64,000 nucleotides of DNA from Dyella silvatica (GTDB lineage: Bacteria > Pseudomonadota > Gammaproteobacteria > Xanthomonadales > Rhodanobacteraceae), in contig NZ_JAPDPE010000001.1 of the NCBI RefSeq assembly GCF_026283955.1, positions 1 to 64,000 on the forward strand. Reading direction: 5' to 3'. A program made the translations under genes and the position numbers. The stretch's first letter is position 1; the number at the start of each line of letters is the position of its first letter. The notes beneath the pieces were generated by a model that had not been told where the DNA came from, did not search any database, and saw only the letters and a program-made list of their open reading frames with translations. Below are positions 54,068-63,463 of this stretch, piece after piece.

Positions 54068-55365
54068 ATGAAGCGCCCCAAGCAGACCAGCAAGCGCAGC
54101 AAGCACAGCAGTCCAACGGCATCATCCACAGGCGGTACGGGGGCTGCTTCCAGACCTCCCGCGCGGGCGCTTGAACAGCCGGTATTCGCGCAGCCGCTAC
54201 CGACACCGGATCCGACCACCTTTGTGGTCAATCATCCGTCGGATGGGCCGGCGTATACGGTGATCGATCAGCTCAACAAGAAACACAAGTTGCAGCCGTT
54301 GCCTTTTCCGTTGCCGCGCGGTGGCGTCGAGCCACAACTGACGCTAGCGCAGGTGATGGGTGGCAATACCGCGGCGATCAAGCGGATTACCCAGGGTGGC
54401 CAGCTGGTGTTTCATGCCACCGGCGATTGCGGCAGTACGCGCGGGCCCGCCTCGCAGAACCAAGTGGCCGACAAGATGACCAGCGACTTTCACGAGAGCG
54501 ATCCGCGTGAGGTGCCGCAATTCAATCTGTTGCTGGGCGATATCGTTTATAGCTTTGGCGAAGCGGTCTACTACTACGATCAGTTTTACGATCCGTATCG
54601 CGACTACCCCGCGCCGATTCTCGCCGCTGCGGGTAACCATGACGGCATGGTGTCGCCGTTGGCGCACGCCAGCTCGCTCGATGCCTATCTGCGCAACTTT
54701 TGCGCCGACAGCTTCGTCGTGACGCCGGAGGCGGGTGGCCTCTCGCGTACCGCGCAAATCCAGCCGGGCGTGTTCTTCACCCTTGAGGCGCCGTTCGTGC
54801 GCATCGTGGTGCTTTACAGCAACACTCTGGAAGACCCGGGCGTGATTGCCGACCCGGTCATCGGCAACGCGCAGCTGGCCTTCGTCAAGGCGGCGTTGCA
54901 GCGGGTCAAGACGGACAAGTTCAAGGGCGCATTGCTGTTCGGCCACATGCGTTTTTGTCCGGCCACGCGCACAACTACCAGCGGTTCACCCGCACGCGCC
55001 AGTCCGACGGCACCCAGATTCCCTATATGGTCTGCGGCAACGGCGGCCATGGCTTGCAGAAACTGAGTGCGCCGGGCGCCGCGGTGTTGCGTGCGCCCCA
55101 GGTGATCCAGAAGGCCTCGGCCAGCACCGACCAGGTGGTGCTGGAAAATTACGACGACACCAACTACGGCTATCTGCGCTTGATTGTCGATGCCAATCAG
55201 TTGCGCATCGAATACCACCCTGCATCCGACGGGGCACAGACCAAGACGCCAGACGATTTCGTCACCGTCGATCTGGCGACCCGCAAGCTGGTGCATTACA
55301 CCGCCAACGACCTGGGTATGCCTGCGCAGGCGCGGAAAATTCGCCAGCTTCGGCGTGGGCGCTAG
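54068..55365 (+). pseudogene. Calcineurin-like metallophosphoesterase, broken by internal deletion and frameshift
   Basis: Starts at ATG 54068 after GGAGA. Lys/Ser-rich N-terminus, then VFHATGDCGSTRGPASQNQV, FNLLLGDIVYSFGEAVYYYD and ILAAAGNHDGMVSPLAHASS, the D-x-x, G-D-x-x and G-N-H-D metal motifs. Frame one runs to GALLFGHMRF at about 54955; the next frame continues LSGHAHNYQRFTRTRQSDGT and ends at 55365. Relatives carry about 25-30 residues with H-H-P-P between these points, so a segment with an essential metal histidine is missing and the frame is lost. Lies just upstream of a TonB receptor. Confidence 0.75.
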
Positions 55366-55436
55366 CGCAAAAAGCCGCCTCCGGCAGTGCAAGCTCATGC
55401 GCCGAGTCGTAACCTGAGTGTCAAAGAAAAGACATG

Positions 55437-55447
55437 TGAAAATTTCA
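55437..55447. promoter_or_regulatory. Palindrome TGAAAATTTCA upstream of TonB receptor
   Basis: An 11-bp palindrome inside ATGTGAAAATTTCATG, 58 bp before the receptor start. ATGTGAAAA also occurs upstream of the paralogous receptor at 60789. Confidence 0.4.
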
Positions 55448-55505
55448 TGATGCTGGGACATCCGTACGTACTTACGCCGGATTCTCAAGGATTCAGGAGT
55501 TTCAC

Positions 55506-57839
55506 GTGATACAGAAAACCATGCTTGCTGCCGCGATGGCCGTGGCTTTCGCCACCACGAGCTATGCGGCTGCGGCCACTGACGTCGATGCGCCGGTTGC
55601 CGCCGATACCGCGCCGGTCAAGACCGACAGCGCAAAAAATCTCGAAACCGTGTCGGTGATCGGCCAGGGCGAAACGCGGCAGGTGCAGCGTATTACGGTG
55701 AAAGATGTTGCGGTGTTGCCGCCGGGCGCCAGCATCCAGAAAGTGCTTAATCGCATGCCGGGCGTCAACGTGCAGTCCAACGATGCCTTCGGCGCGAACG
55801 AAGAGTCGCAGACGATCAGCTTGCGCGGCTTCAATGGCCAGCGCCTGGGTTACACGCTGGACGGCCTGCCGCTGGGCGACAACGCCTACGGCAACTACAA
55901 CGGCCTCAATATCAGCCGCGCCTTGATCGCCGAAAACTTCGGCGGCGCCGAGCTGGCGGAAGGCATCGGCAGCCTCGGTACGGCGTCGACCAGCAATCTG
56001 GGCGGTGCCATCCAGTACTACTCGGATGATCCGTCGACCACGTTCGGCGGCCGTTTCGGCCAGACCTTCGGCTCCGATCAGAACCGCCGCACCTATCTGC
56101 GCCTGGACACTGGCGACTATCACGGCTTCTCGATGTACGTGTCGGCGATCCGCGCCACCGCGGACATGTGGGCACAGCCGAACTCGCCGACCTCGACCAA
56201 GCAGTTCAATACCAAAGCGGTGTATCAGTTCGACGGTGGCCGCATCACCGCGTTCGCCGATAACTCGCGCACCTCGCAAGCGGATTACGCCTATCTGTCC
56301 AAGAGCGGCATGGCGCGCGGCCTGGGTTGGGACTGGAATCTGTACGCACCCGATTGGCGGCGTGCCCTGGCGGCGGCGTATTGCGCGCCGTCGTACAACA
56401 TCAAGGGCAAGCAGGACGGCCGTTGCGGCTACTCCGGTGGCGTCGACAACATCGACGACGCTTACTACCAGAGCCGCGCGTTGCGCAGCGATGACTTGTA
56501 CTACCTCGCTGGCGATTTCTTTCCCAGCGACGGCGTCACCATCCACGCGCAGGTCTATCACCACGAGAATGCCGGTCAGGGTCACTGGTGGTCGCCGGGG
56601 CAGAAGTCGTACCCGGGCACCTCGCAGGAGCTGCCGATTTCGATTCGCAGCACCAATTACAAGATCAACCGCAACGGCGCCATCGCGTCGCTGGCCTGGG
56701 AAATCGGCGGCCATCATCTGGAAGGCGGTCTCTGGTACGAGCAGAACCACCACAACGTCGAGCGCAATTTTTACTGGATCAGCAGCCCGATCAACGACGA
56801 CACCTACCTGAGCGATCCCAATCGTCGCCTGTTTAGCCAGGCCTACACCATCACCACGCGCCAGGTGTATTTGCAGGACAGCTTCAAGCTGTTCGACGAC
56901 AAGCTCAGCGTGGACGTGGGCGTGAAAAGCCCGCACACCACGATGACCGCGCGCAACGCGGGCAACATCATGGCCGAGGCGCCGGTCGCCAACGGTACCT
57001 TGAAGGCCAGCAAGTCGCTGCTGCCGCAGGTCGGCCTGGGCTACAAGATCGACGACCAGCAGGAGCTGTTCCTCTCTTACGCCAAGAACATCGCGGCGTT
57101 CCAGGGCGGTGGTGCCAGCGGTCCGTTGCTGGTGACCCAGGCGGCGTACGACGCGACCAAGGGCAACCTCAAGCCGGAGCAGTCGCGCACCATCGAGGGC
57201 GGCTACCGTTACGTGCAGCGCGAGTTTGAAGCGTCGGTGGCGCTGTACGACGTGAAGTTCGACAACCGTCTGCTGTCGCTCAACCCATGCCCGAGCATTC
57301 AGCAGGGCACCACGGCGGCATGTACCACGCGCTTCTACAACGTGGGTTCGGTAAGCAGCCACGGCGCCGAGTTCAGCTTTATCTGGAAGCCGTTCGAGCA
57401 TTTCGAGTGGTACAACTCGGCCTCGTTCAACCGCTCCACCTACGACAACAACTTCACCCAGAACGGTGTGGTGATCCCGACCCAGGGCAAGGTGACGGTG
57501 GATACGCCACGGCGCATGTTCGCCAGCGAGATCAACTGGGTATCGGGCCCGTGGAACGTCAGCCTGCGCGGCAAGTACACCGGTGGCCGTTACTACACCT
57601 ATACCAATGACCAGGGCTTTGGCGGCTACACCTCGTTCGACTTTGGCGTTGGTTACGACTTCGGTGCGGTCAGCTTTGCCAAGGACGTGCGTCTGTCGTT
57701 GAACATCACCAATCTGACCGACAAGCGTTACGCGTCCAACCTCAGTGCGTTCTCCAATACCGATCCGAACGGCCGTCAGTTGGCGTTCCATGCCAGCGCG
57801 CCGCGGCAGAGCTTTCTCACCCTGGACGTGAAATTCTGA
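55506..57839 (+). CDS. TonB-dependent receptor, paralogue 1
   Basis: 777 residues from GTG 55506 (AGGAG upstream). Signal peptide ends SYAAA. TonB-box region NLETVSVIGQGETRQVQRIT, plug domain (VLNRMPGVNVQSNDAFGANE, ISLRGFNGQRLGYTLDGLPL), then a 22-strand-type barrel ending SFLTLDVKF. Closely related over its full length to the receptor at 60975. Neighbouring phosphodiesterase genes suggest a phosphorylated or phosphate-releasing substrate; that is inference. Confidence 0.9.
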   Translation: MIQKTMLAAAMAVAFATTSYAAAATDVDAPVAADTAPVKTDSAKNLETVSVIGQGETRQVQRITVKDVAVLPPGASIQKVLNRMPGVNVQSNDAFGANEESQTISLRGFNGQRLGYTLDGLPLGDNAYGNYNGLNISRALIAENFGGAELAEGIGSLGTASTSNLGGAIQYYSDDPSTTFGGRFGQTFGSDQNRRTYLRLDTGDYHGFSMYVSAIRATADMWAQPNSPTSTKQFNTKAVYQFDGGRITAFADNSRTSQADYAYLSKSGMARGLGWDWNLYAPDWRRALAAAYCAPSYNIKGKQDGRCGYSGGVDNIDDAYYQSRALRSDDLYYLAGDFFPSDGVTIHAQVYHHENAGQGHWWSPGQKSYPGTSQELPISIRSTNYKINRNGAIASLAWEIGGHHLEGGLWYEQNHHNVERNFYWISSPINDDTYLSDPNRRLFSQAYTITTRQVYLQDSFKLFDDKLSVDVGVKSPHTTMTARNAGNIMAEAPVANGTLKASKSLLPQVGLGYKIDDQQELFLSYAKNIAAFQGGGASGPLLVTQAAYDATKGNLKPEQSRTIEGGYRYVQREFEASVALYDVKFDNRLLSLNPCPSIQQGTTAACTTRFYNVGSVSSHGAEFSFIWKPFEHFEWYNSASFNRSTYDNNFTQNGVVIPTQGKVTVDTPRRMFASEINWVSGPWNVSLRGKYTGGRYYTYTNDQGFGGYTSFDFGVGYDFGAVSFAKDVRLSLNITNLTDKRYASNLSAFSNTDPNGRQLAFHASAPRQSFLTLDVKF

Positions 57840-57871
57840 TGGGGTGAGTGGCGGGGCGTGGCGAGAGCCTG

Positions 57872-57988
57872 ACCCCTCCCCAACCCTCCCCTACACGCAG
57901 GGGAGGGGGTTGCAATAAGGCTACCGAATGTTCGGCGAGGTAAGCTTTTGCCCCTCCCCCTGTTTACAGGGGGAGGCTGGGAGGGGGT
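57872..57988. repeat. Two C/G-rich hairpin repeats
   Basis: CCCTCCCCTACACGCAGGGG (57884-57903) and CCCCTCCCCCTGTTTACAGG with GGGAGGCTGGGAGGGGG (57951-57987). The same type of element recurs at 28354-28388, 30792-30854, 63293-63318 and 63368-63407, always between genes. Dispersed intergenic repeat, possibly acting as terminator after the receptor. Confidence 0.6.
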
Positions 57989-58081
57989 GAAGTCTTGCGA
58001 TAAAACAGCCTTCTTCCGCACTCCTTATACAAGCGGCGCAAGGAGTGATCTGAGCCATCTCCATCACTACGGAATGATGCA

Positions 58082-59197
58082 ATGAAACCTTTATGCTGGC
58101 TGGCACCTCTTCTCGCGATTGGAACGCTGGCCATGGCTGCTCCCGTATCTGCTGCCGATCAAACCCACAGCATCAAGCCCATCGCCAGCAAGGTGCTGGT
58201 CATCGGCCATCGCGGCGCCAGTGCGCTGCGGCCTGAGCACACGCTGGCCTCGTATGGCCGGGCGATTGCCGATGGCGCGGATTTTGTCGAGCCCGATCTG
58301 GTGATGACCAAGGACGGCGTGCCGGTGGCCCGGCATGAAAACGAAATCAGCGGCACCACCGATGTCGCCAGCCATCAAGAGTTCGCCGATCGCAAGGCGA
58401 CCAAGACCATTGACGGTCAGCAAGTCACCGGCTGGTTCACTGAAGATTTCACCTTGGCCGAGCTGAAGACGCTGCGCGCGCGCGAGCGCCTGCCGCAGTT
58501 CCGCAGCACCCAGTACGACGGCGAGTTTCAGATCCCCACGCTGGAAGACATCATCGAGTTCGTCGCCACCGAGTCCGCCACGCAAGGGCGGGTGGTCGGC
58601 ATCATTCCCGAGATCAAGCACGGTACTTACTTCCAGAAAATCGGCTTGCCGATGGAAGATCGCGTGCTGGCGATTCTCGCGGCGCATTCGTATACCCGCA
58701 CCGCGCCGGTAGAAATTCAATCGTTCGAGGTCGCCAACCTGCGTTATCTACGCGGCAAGCTCGGCAAGGAGCACAAGAATATTCGCTTGCTGCAGCTTTA
58801 CGGCGACGTCAAAGAGCAGCCTTACGACGTCACCGCCAGCGGCGGCAAGCTGAGCTTCGGCGAGATGATGAAGCCGGCAGGGTTGCGCGAGGTGGCGACT
58901 TACGCCGACGCGATCGGCCCGAACATCCGCTCGATCATCCCGCTGGCCGCCGACGGCACGCTGGGCAAGCCGACTGCCTTGGTGCGCGATGCGCATGCGG
59001 CGAAGCTGGAGCTGCATCCGTACACCTTCCGTCCGGAGAATTATTTCCAGGCGAAGAATTTCCAGCAGGGCAGCGATCCGAAAACCTTTAACGAAGCCGG
59101 CTCCATCGCCGAGATCCGCGCCTACCTGGATGCTGGTATCGATGCGTTCTTTACCGATGATCCGGCGATTGGGCGCAAGGCGCTCGATCAGCGCTAA
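58082..59197 (+). CDS. glpQ: Glycerophosphodiester phosphodiesterase, periplasmic
   Basis: 371 residues. Signal peptide ends APVSA. GDPD-domain motifs: VLVIGHRGASALRPEHTLAS, GADFVEPDLVMTKDGVPVAR with H-E-N, and IIPEIKHGTYFQ. Ends AFFTDDPAIGRKALDQR. It hydrolyses glycerophosphodiesters to glycerol-3-phosphate and an alcohol, supplying phosphate or carbon. A hairpin separates it from the next phosphodiesterase gene. Confidence 0.93.
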   Translation: MKPLCWLAPLLAIGTLAMAAPVSAADQTHSIKPIASKVLVIGHRGASALRPEHTLASYGRAIADGADFVEPDLVMTKDGVPVARHENEISGTTDVASHQEFADRKATKTIDGQQVTGWFTEDFTLAELKTLRARERLPQFRSTQYDGEFQIPTLEDIIEFVATESATQGRVVGIIPEIKHGTYFQKIGLPMEDRVLAILAAHSYTRTAPVEIQSFEVANLRYLRGKLGKEHKNIRLLQLYGDVKEQPYDVTASGGKLSFGEMMKPAGLREVATYADAIGPNIRSIIPLAADGTLGKPTALVRDAHAAKLELHPYTFRPENYFQAKNFQQGSDPKTFNEAGSIAEIRAYLDAGIDAFFTDDPAIGRKALDQR

Positions 59198-59237
59198 GCC
59201 ATCACCCGCAGCGATCACTGCGTTGACCACTTTGGGG

Positions 59238-59269
59238 GGAGGGGCGTCGGCTGCGGCTGACGCTCCTCC
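59238..59269 (+). terminator. Hairpin between glpQ and the next phosphodiesterase gene
   Basis: GGAGGGGCGTC/GACGCTCCTCC, 11 pairs with one G-T and a 10-nt loop; no U-run. Confidence 0.4.
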
Positions 59270-59297
59270 GCCAATCATCTACCGCCTGAGTAAACCT

Positions 59298-60737
59298 ATG
59301 CGCCACTCGATGTATCGTCTCGCCGCCGCTGTATTGGCACTGGCCAGCGCGGCCTCCGCCAGCGCGACCTCGGTGCTGCTTATCTCTATCGATGGCCTGC
59401 GTCCGGCTGACGTGCTGGAAGCCAAGAAGCATGGCCTGGCATTGCCGAACCTGGAGCGTTTCCTCAGCCAGGGCGCGTATGCCAGCAAGGTGCGCGGGGT
59501 TCTGCCCACGCTGACCTATCCCAGCCACACCACCTTGATCACCGGTGTCGCGCCGGGGGCGCACGGTATTGGCGGCAATCTCACCTTTGACCCGACCAAC
59601 AAGAATCAACAAGGCTGGTATTGGTATAGCAGCGATATCCGCGTGCCGACCCTGTGGGACGCGGCGCACGCCGCCGGCCTGAGCACGGCCAATGTGCATT
59701 GGCCGGTGAGCGTCGGCGCGACGGTGGATTGGAACCTGCCGCAGATCTGGCGCACCGGCCTGGCTGATGACCGCAAGCTGGTAGCGGCGTTGGCGACCCC
59801 GGGCCTGTTGCCTGAGCTGGAAAAAGATCTCGGCGCCTATGCCGATGGCATCGACGAAAGCCTGGCGGGCGACGAGACCCGCGCGCGTTTTGCGGTGAAG
59901 CTGTTGGAGATGCACAAGCCGCAATTCATGACGGCCTATCTCACCGCGCTCGATCACGAGCAGCATGCGAGTGGCCCGGATACCCCGGCCTCGCGCGCGG
60001 TGCTGGAAAAGATCGACGGCTTGATCGGCAACCTGGTCGCCGCCGCCCAGCGCGTGCATCCCGATGGTGTGGTCGCGGTGGTTTCCGACCATGGCTTTTT
60101 GCCGGTGCAGCAAGATGTGAATCTGTATATGCCTTTCATCAAGGCCGGCCTGATTACGTTGAAAGAAGATGGCACCGTCACCGATTGGCAGGCGATGCCG
60201 TGGAACGACGGCGGCAGCGCCGCCATCGTGCTGCGTGAGCCGGACAACGCCGAGCTAAAGGCCAAGGTGCAGGCCTTGCTTACGCAACTGCAGGGCGACC
60301 AGGCGTACGGTATCGACCGCGTGCTCGATCACCCCCAACTGACCGCGCAAGGCGGCATCGCGCAGGCGAGCTGGTTTGTGTTGTTCAAGACCGGCTACGA
60401 GATGGCGATCAAGCCGGATGCGCCGCTACCGTCGCCCAGCCATTACCGCGGCATGCATGGTTACGACCCGGCGCTGCCGGCGATGCGTTCTACGTTCCTG
60501 CTCGAAGGCAAGGGCATCCCGGCCGGCAAAAACCTGGGTGAGATCGACATGCCGCTTGCATCCGGCGCGTTCGCTGCAGAAAGGGCAGATCCGCCGCTCA
60601 TGGTCATACCGATAGCTGGAGTCGTCCGCGGCCAGGAAACCTGCGCGGCGGCGATTTCAGCCGACCTGCCGATGCGGCCGATCGCGGCGAGCGCCGCAAG
60701 GTGCTCGTGCATGGCAGTTGCTATCCGTGGTCCTTAA
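59298..60737 (+). CDS. Nucleotide pyrophosphatase/phosphodiesterase-family protein, 3' end replaced
   Basis: 479 codons. Signal peptide ends ASASA. Alkaline-phosphatase-superfamily motifs: VLLISIDGLRPADVLEAKKH, nucleophile Thr in PTLTYPSHTTLITGVAPG, YLTALDHEQHASGPD, VAVVSDHGFLPVQQDV and SHYRGMHGYDPALPAMRSTF. Homology-like sequence stops at GKNLGEIDM, where relatives continue into a last segment naming the second half of a conserved tail. Instead about 60 unrelated residues follow, and this DNA read on the other strand is a piece of a short-chain dehydrogenase gene. All metal ligands seem retained, so activity is possible. Confidence 0.8.
   Translation: MRHSMYRLAAAVLALASAASASATSVLLISIDGLRPADVLEAKKHGLALPNLERFLSQGAYASKVRGVLPTLTYPSHTTLITGVAPGAHGIGGNLTFDPTNKNQQGWYWYSSDIRVPTLWDAAHAAGLSTANVHWPVSVGATVDWNLPQIWRTGLADDRKLVAALATPGLLPELEKDLGAYADGIDESLAGDETRARFAVKLLEMHKPQFMTAYLTALDHEQHASGPDTPASRAVLEKIDGLIGNLVAAAQRVHPDGVVAVVSDHGFLPVQQDVNLYMPFIKAGLITLKEDGTVTDWQAMPWNDGGSAAIVLREPDNAELKAKVQALLTQLQGDQAYGIDRVLDHPQLTAQGGIAQASWFVLFKTGYEMAIKPDAPLPSPSHYRGMHGYDPALPAMRSTFLLEGKGIPAGKNLGEIDMPLASGAFAAERADPPLMVIPIAGVVRGQETCAAAISADLPMRPIAASAARCSCMAVAIRGP
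60577..60712 (-). pseudogene. Short-chain dehydrogenase C-terminal remnant
   Basis: Minus strand reads MHEHLAALAAIGRIGRSAEI then A-A-A in one frame, FLAADDSSY in the next, and GMTMSGGSAL in the first again. Together these are the usual SDR C-terminus (G-R-x-G-x-x-E-I-A, F-L-A-x-D-D-S-S-Y, T-G-x-x-x). At least two frameshifts make it a dead fragment, overlapping the altered end of the phosphodiesterase gene. Confidence 0.65.
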
Positions 60738-60783
60738 AGCTTGTGCAACATCGCCGCACACCGCACGTTTTTGCCAAGCTGCG

Positions 60784-60839
60784 CGTAAATGTGAAAAGTT
60801 TGTTTACGGTTGACACACACATGTAAAGCAACTTTCACA
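60784..60839. promoter_or_regulatory. Inverted repeats upstream of TonB receptor 2
   Basis: CGTAAA/TTTACG (60784-60808) and TGTGAAAAGTTTG with CAACTTTCACA (60790-60839). Includes the ATGTGAAAA word shared with the first receptor promoter and a GTGTCAA word reminiscent of half a PHO box when read on the minus strand. Candidate regulator site. Confidence 0.4.
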
Positions 60840-60974
60840 AAGCGCCTCCATCCTTGTCCGCATGGCCTGAGAGCTTGTTCTTCGAACAGCTTCTAGTTGG
60901 GGGCGGCCACCATTTTCTTTCACTACTGATGTCGTGGCTTGCCGCGAGTGCGGTCGGCTGCGCGAAGGATATGC

Positions 60975-63272
60975 ATGTCTTTTCGCAGTGTTTCTATTCG
61001 TAAAACCGGCCTCGCGCTGGCGTTGCTCGCCGCGCTCAACGGCGTGGCGTTGGCTGAGGATAATGTTCCGGGCACCGCCGCGGCTCCGACTGCCGCCGAT
61101 TCGACGATTGATAAAGCCAAGACGCTGGATTCGGTCTCGGTGATCGGCCAGGGCGAATCGCGCCAGGTTCAGCGCATCAGCGCCGACGACGTGAAAATCC
61201 TGCCGCCGGGCAGCAGCCCGTTGAAGGTGTTGCAGGGCAAGCCGGGCGTGCATTTTGAATCGTCCGATCCGTTCGGCAGCTACGAGTGGTCCACCCGTAT
61301 CAGCCTGCGTGGCTTTAATCAGAATCGCCTCGGCTTCACGCTGGACGGTATCCCGCTGGGCGACATGAGCTACGGCAACAACAACGGCCTGCACATCAGC
61401 CGCGCCTTGATCTCCGAGAATCTCGGCAGCATCGAATTGGCCGAAGGCATTGGCGCGCTGGGTACCGCTTCCACCAGCAACCTGGGTGGCGCGGTGCAGT
61501 TCTTCTCCTCCGACCCGACGCCGAAATACGGCGTGACCTTTGCCCAGGGCCTTGGCAGCGATAGCGCCAAGCGCACTTTTGTACGCGTCGATACCGGCGA
61601 CTACAACGGCTTTGCGATGTATGTGTCCGGTGCCTACTCCGACGTCGACAAGTGGAAGGGTGCGGGCTCGCAAGAGCAGATGCAGTTCAACACCAAGGCG
61701 GTATACGACTTCGGCGACAGCCGCATCGGCGCGATGGTGACCTCGTCCGACCGCGACGAGACCGATTACCAGGATCTGTCCAAAGACATGGTGCACCGGT
61801 TGGGCTGGAACTGGGACAACTACGCGCCCGATTGGCAGCGCTCGGTCAATGCCGCCAAGGGCATTTACACCGGCGGCGTGACCAATCCGGACGACGCCTA
61901 CTACGCCGGCCGCGGCTTGCGCAAAGACACGCTGGCCAGTGTGTTCGGTGACTTCGCCCTGGCCGATGGCCTGCGCTTGAAGGCCACCGGCTATTACCAC
62001 AACGATCGCGGCCAGGGTCACTGGTTCACGCCGTATCAGGCGTCATACCCGGGCACCCCGCAGGAAGTGCCGATCTCGTTGCGCACCACCGAATACGGTA
62101 TCGATCGCGCCGGTGTCACCGCGGCCTTGAACTGGGATATCGGCGCACATCACCTGGAAGCTGGCCTCTGGTACGAGGATAGCAACCACAACGTGCAGCG
62201 TAATTACTATTTCATCAATGGCCCGATCGATGACCGCCAGTTCATGACGAACCCGGACATCCGTCTGTTCCACCAGCATTACGAAACCACCACGCAGCAG
62301 TTCTACCTGCAAGACAATATGCATTTCATGGACGATCGCTTGTCGATCGACGTGGGCTTCAAGTCGCCGGACACCAAGGTCAAGGCGAACACGCTGCCGG
62401 GCACGGTGACCTATGGCACGGCCAAGAGCTACGCCAACGGTGATTTGACCGCGAAGAAGACCTTCCTGCCGCAGGTCGGTGCCAGCTACAAGCTGGGCGA
62501 CGGCTACGAAGTGTTTGCTTCGTATGCGAAAAACATCGCCGCGTTCCAGGCCGGTATCTCCGGCCCGCTGGCTACCACCCAGGTGGCGTTCGATACATTC
62601 GGCAAGCAGCTCAAGCCGGAACAGTCGCGCACCATCGAAGGCGGCCTGCGTAGCGTGACGGATTTCTACGAAGCGTCGCTGGCCTTGTATGACGTGAAGT
62701 TCGACAACCGCCTGCTGACGATTTCGCAGTGCGCCGGTATTGTCGGTTGCGCCAGCGCCTACGCCAACGTGGGTTCGGTGACCAGCCGCGGTGCCGAGCT
62801 GGCGGTCAACTTCAAACTGACCCAGCAGCTGCGCTGGAACAACTCGATCTCGTACAACCGCGCTCGCTATGACGACGACTATGTCAACGGTGGCGTGGTG
62901 GTGCCGACCAAGGGCAAGACCGTGGTCGACAGCCCGAAGCAGTTGTTCTTCTCCGAACTGGCCTGGGTCTCGGGTCCGTGGGATATGCGCATCTCGGCCA
63001 ACTACACCGGCAAGCGCTATTACACCTATACCAACGACGCCTCGGTGCCTTCGTTCTGGATGTTCAACGCCGCCGTCGCGTATGACGTCGGCCGGATCGG
63101 CCTGATGCAGGACCTGAAGTTGGCGCTCAACGTGACCAACCTGGCAAACAAGCAGTACTACGGTTCGATCGGTACCAACGGCTTTATCGCCAACGACCTG
63201 CAGGGCCAGTTCGCCACCTTGCAGAACGGTGCGCCACGCGCGGCGATGTTGACGGCGACGTTCCGGTTTTAA
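60975..63272 (+). CDS. TonB-dependent receptor, paralogue 2
   Basis: 765 residues from ATG 60975 (AAGGA upstream). Signal peptide ends GVALA. LDSVSVIGQGESRQVQRISA, plug motifs ISLRGFNQNRLGFTLDGIPL and ENLGSIELAEGIGALGTAST, barrel ending AAMLTATFRF. It aligns motif by motif with the receptor at 55506, indicating a duplication. Last gene of the phosphoesterase-receptor locus. Confidence 0.9.
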   Translation: MSFRSVSIRKTGLALALLAALNGVALAEDNVPGTAAAPTAADSTIDKAKTLDSVSVIGQGESRQVQRISADDVKILPPGSSPLKVLQGKPGVHFESSDPFGSYEWSTRISLRGFNQNRLGFTLDGIPLGDMSYGNNNGLHISRALISENLGSIELAEGIGALGTASTSNLGGAVQFFSSDPTPKYGVTFAQGLGSDSAKRTFVRVDTGDYNGFAMYVSGAYSDVDKWKGAGSQEQMQFNTKAVYDFGDSRIGAMVTSSDRDETDYQDLSKDMVHRLGWNWDNYAPDWQRSVNAAKGIYTGGVTNPDDAYYAGRGLRKDTLASVFGDFALADGLRLKATGYYHNDRGQGHWFTPYQASYPGTPQEVPISLRTTEYGIDRAGVTAALNWDIGAHHLEAGLWYEDSNHNVQRNYYFINGPIDDRQFMTNPDIRLFHQHYETTTQQFYLQDNMHFMDDRLSIDVGFKSPDTKVKANTLPGTVTYGTAKSYANGDLTAKKTFLPQVGASYKLGDGYEVFASYAKNIAAFQAGISGPLATTQVAFDTFGKQLKPEQSRTIEGGLRSVTDFYEASLALYDVKFDNRLLTISQCAGIVGCASAYANVGSVTSRGAELAVNFKLTQQLRWNNSISYNRARYDDDYVNGGVVVPTKGKTVVDSPKQLFFSELAWVSGPWDMRISANYTGKRYYTYTNDASVPSFWMFNAAVAYDVGRIGLMQDLKLALNVTNLANKQYYGSIGTNGFIANDLQGQFATLQNGAPRAAMLTATFRF

Positions 63273-63292
63273 ACGCTGGGGGTGAGGCGTTT

Positions 63293-63407
63293 ACCCTCCC
63301 CTGCGAGCAGGGGAGGGTGTTGTAACGAGGGATGTCGTAAAGCGGGGGGCATGGTGGAGCGAGCTGTGCCTCTTCCCTCTGCCAGCAGGGGCAGGCTGGG
63401 AGGGGGC
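63293..63407. repeat. Two C/G-rich hairpin repeats after TonB receptor 2
   Basis: CCCTCCCCTGCGAGCAGGGG with AGGG (63294-63317) and a degenerate second copy to 63407 (CAGGCTGGGAGGGGGC). Same family as at 57872-57988. Confidence 0.55.
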
Positions 63408-63463
63408 AAGCGCCTGCCGCAGCGCTACTATGCTCGGCAGCCCCGCTCTTACAGGCATGCCGC

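Noticed and set aside
55415-55450. PHO box upstream of TonB receptor 1
   Set aside because: One GTGTCAA half fits the consensus but the second half matches about 4 of 7, too weak to call.
55485-57791. 768-codon minus-strand frame opposite receptor 1
   Set aside because: Same kind of shadow, rich in V, R, A and G with no recognisable fold.
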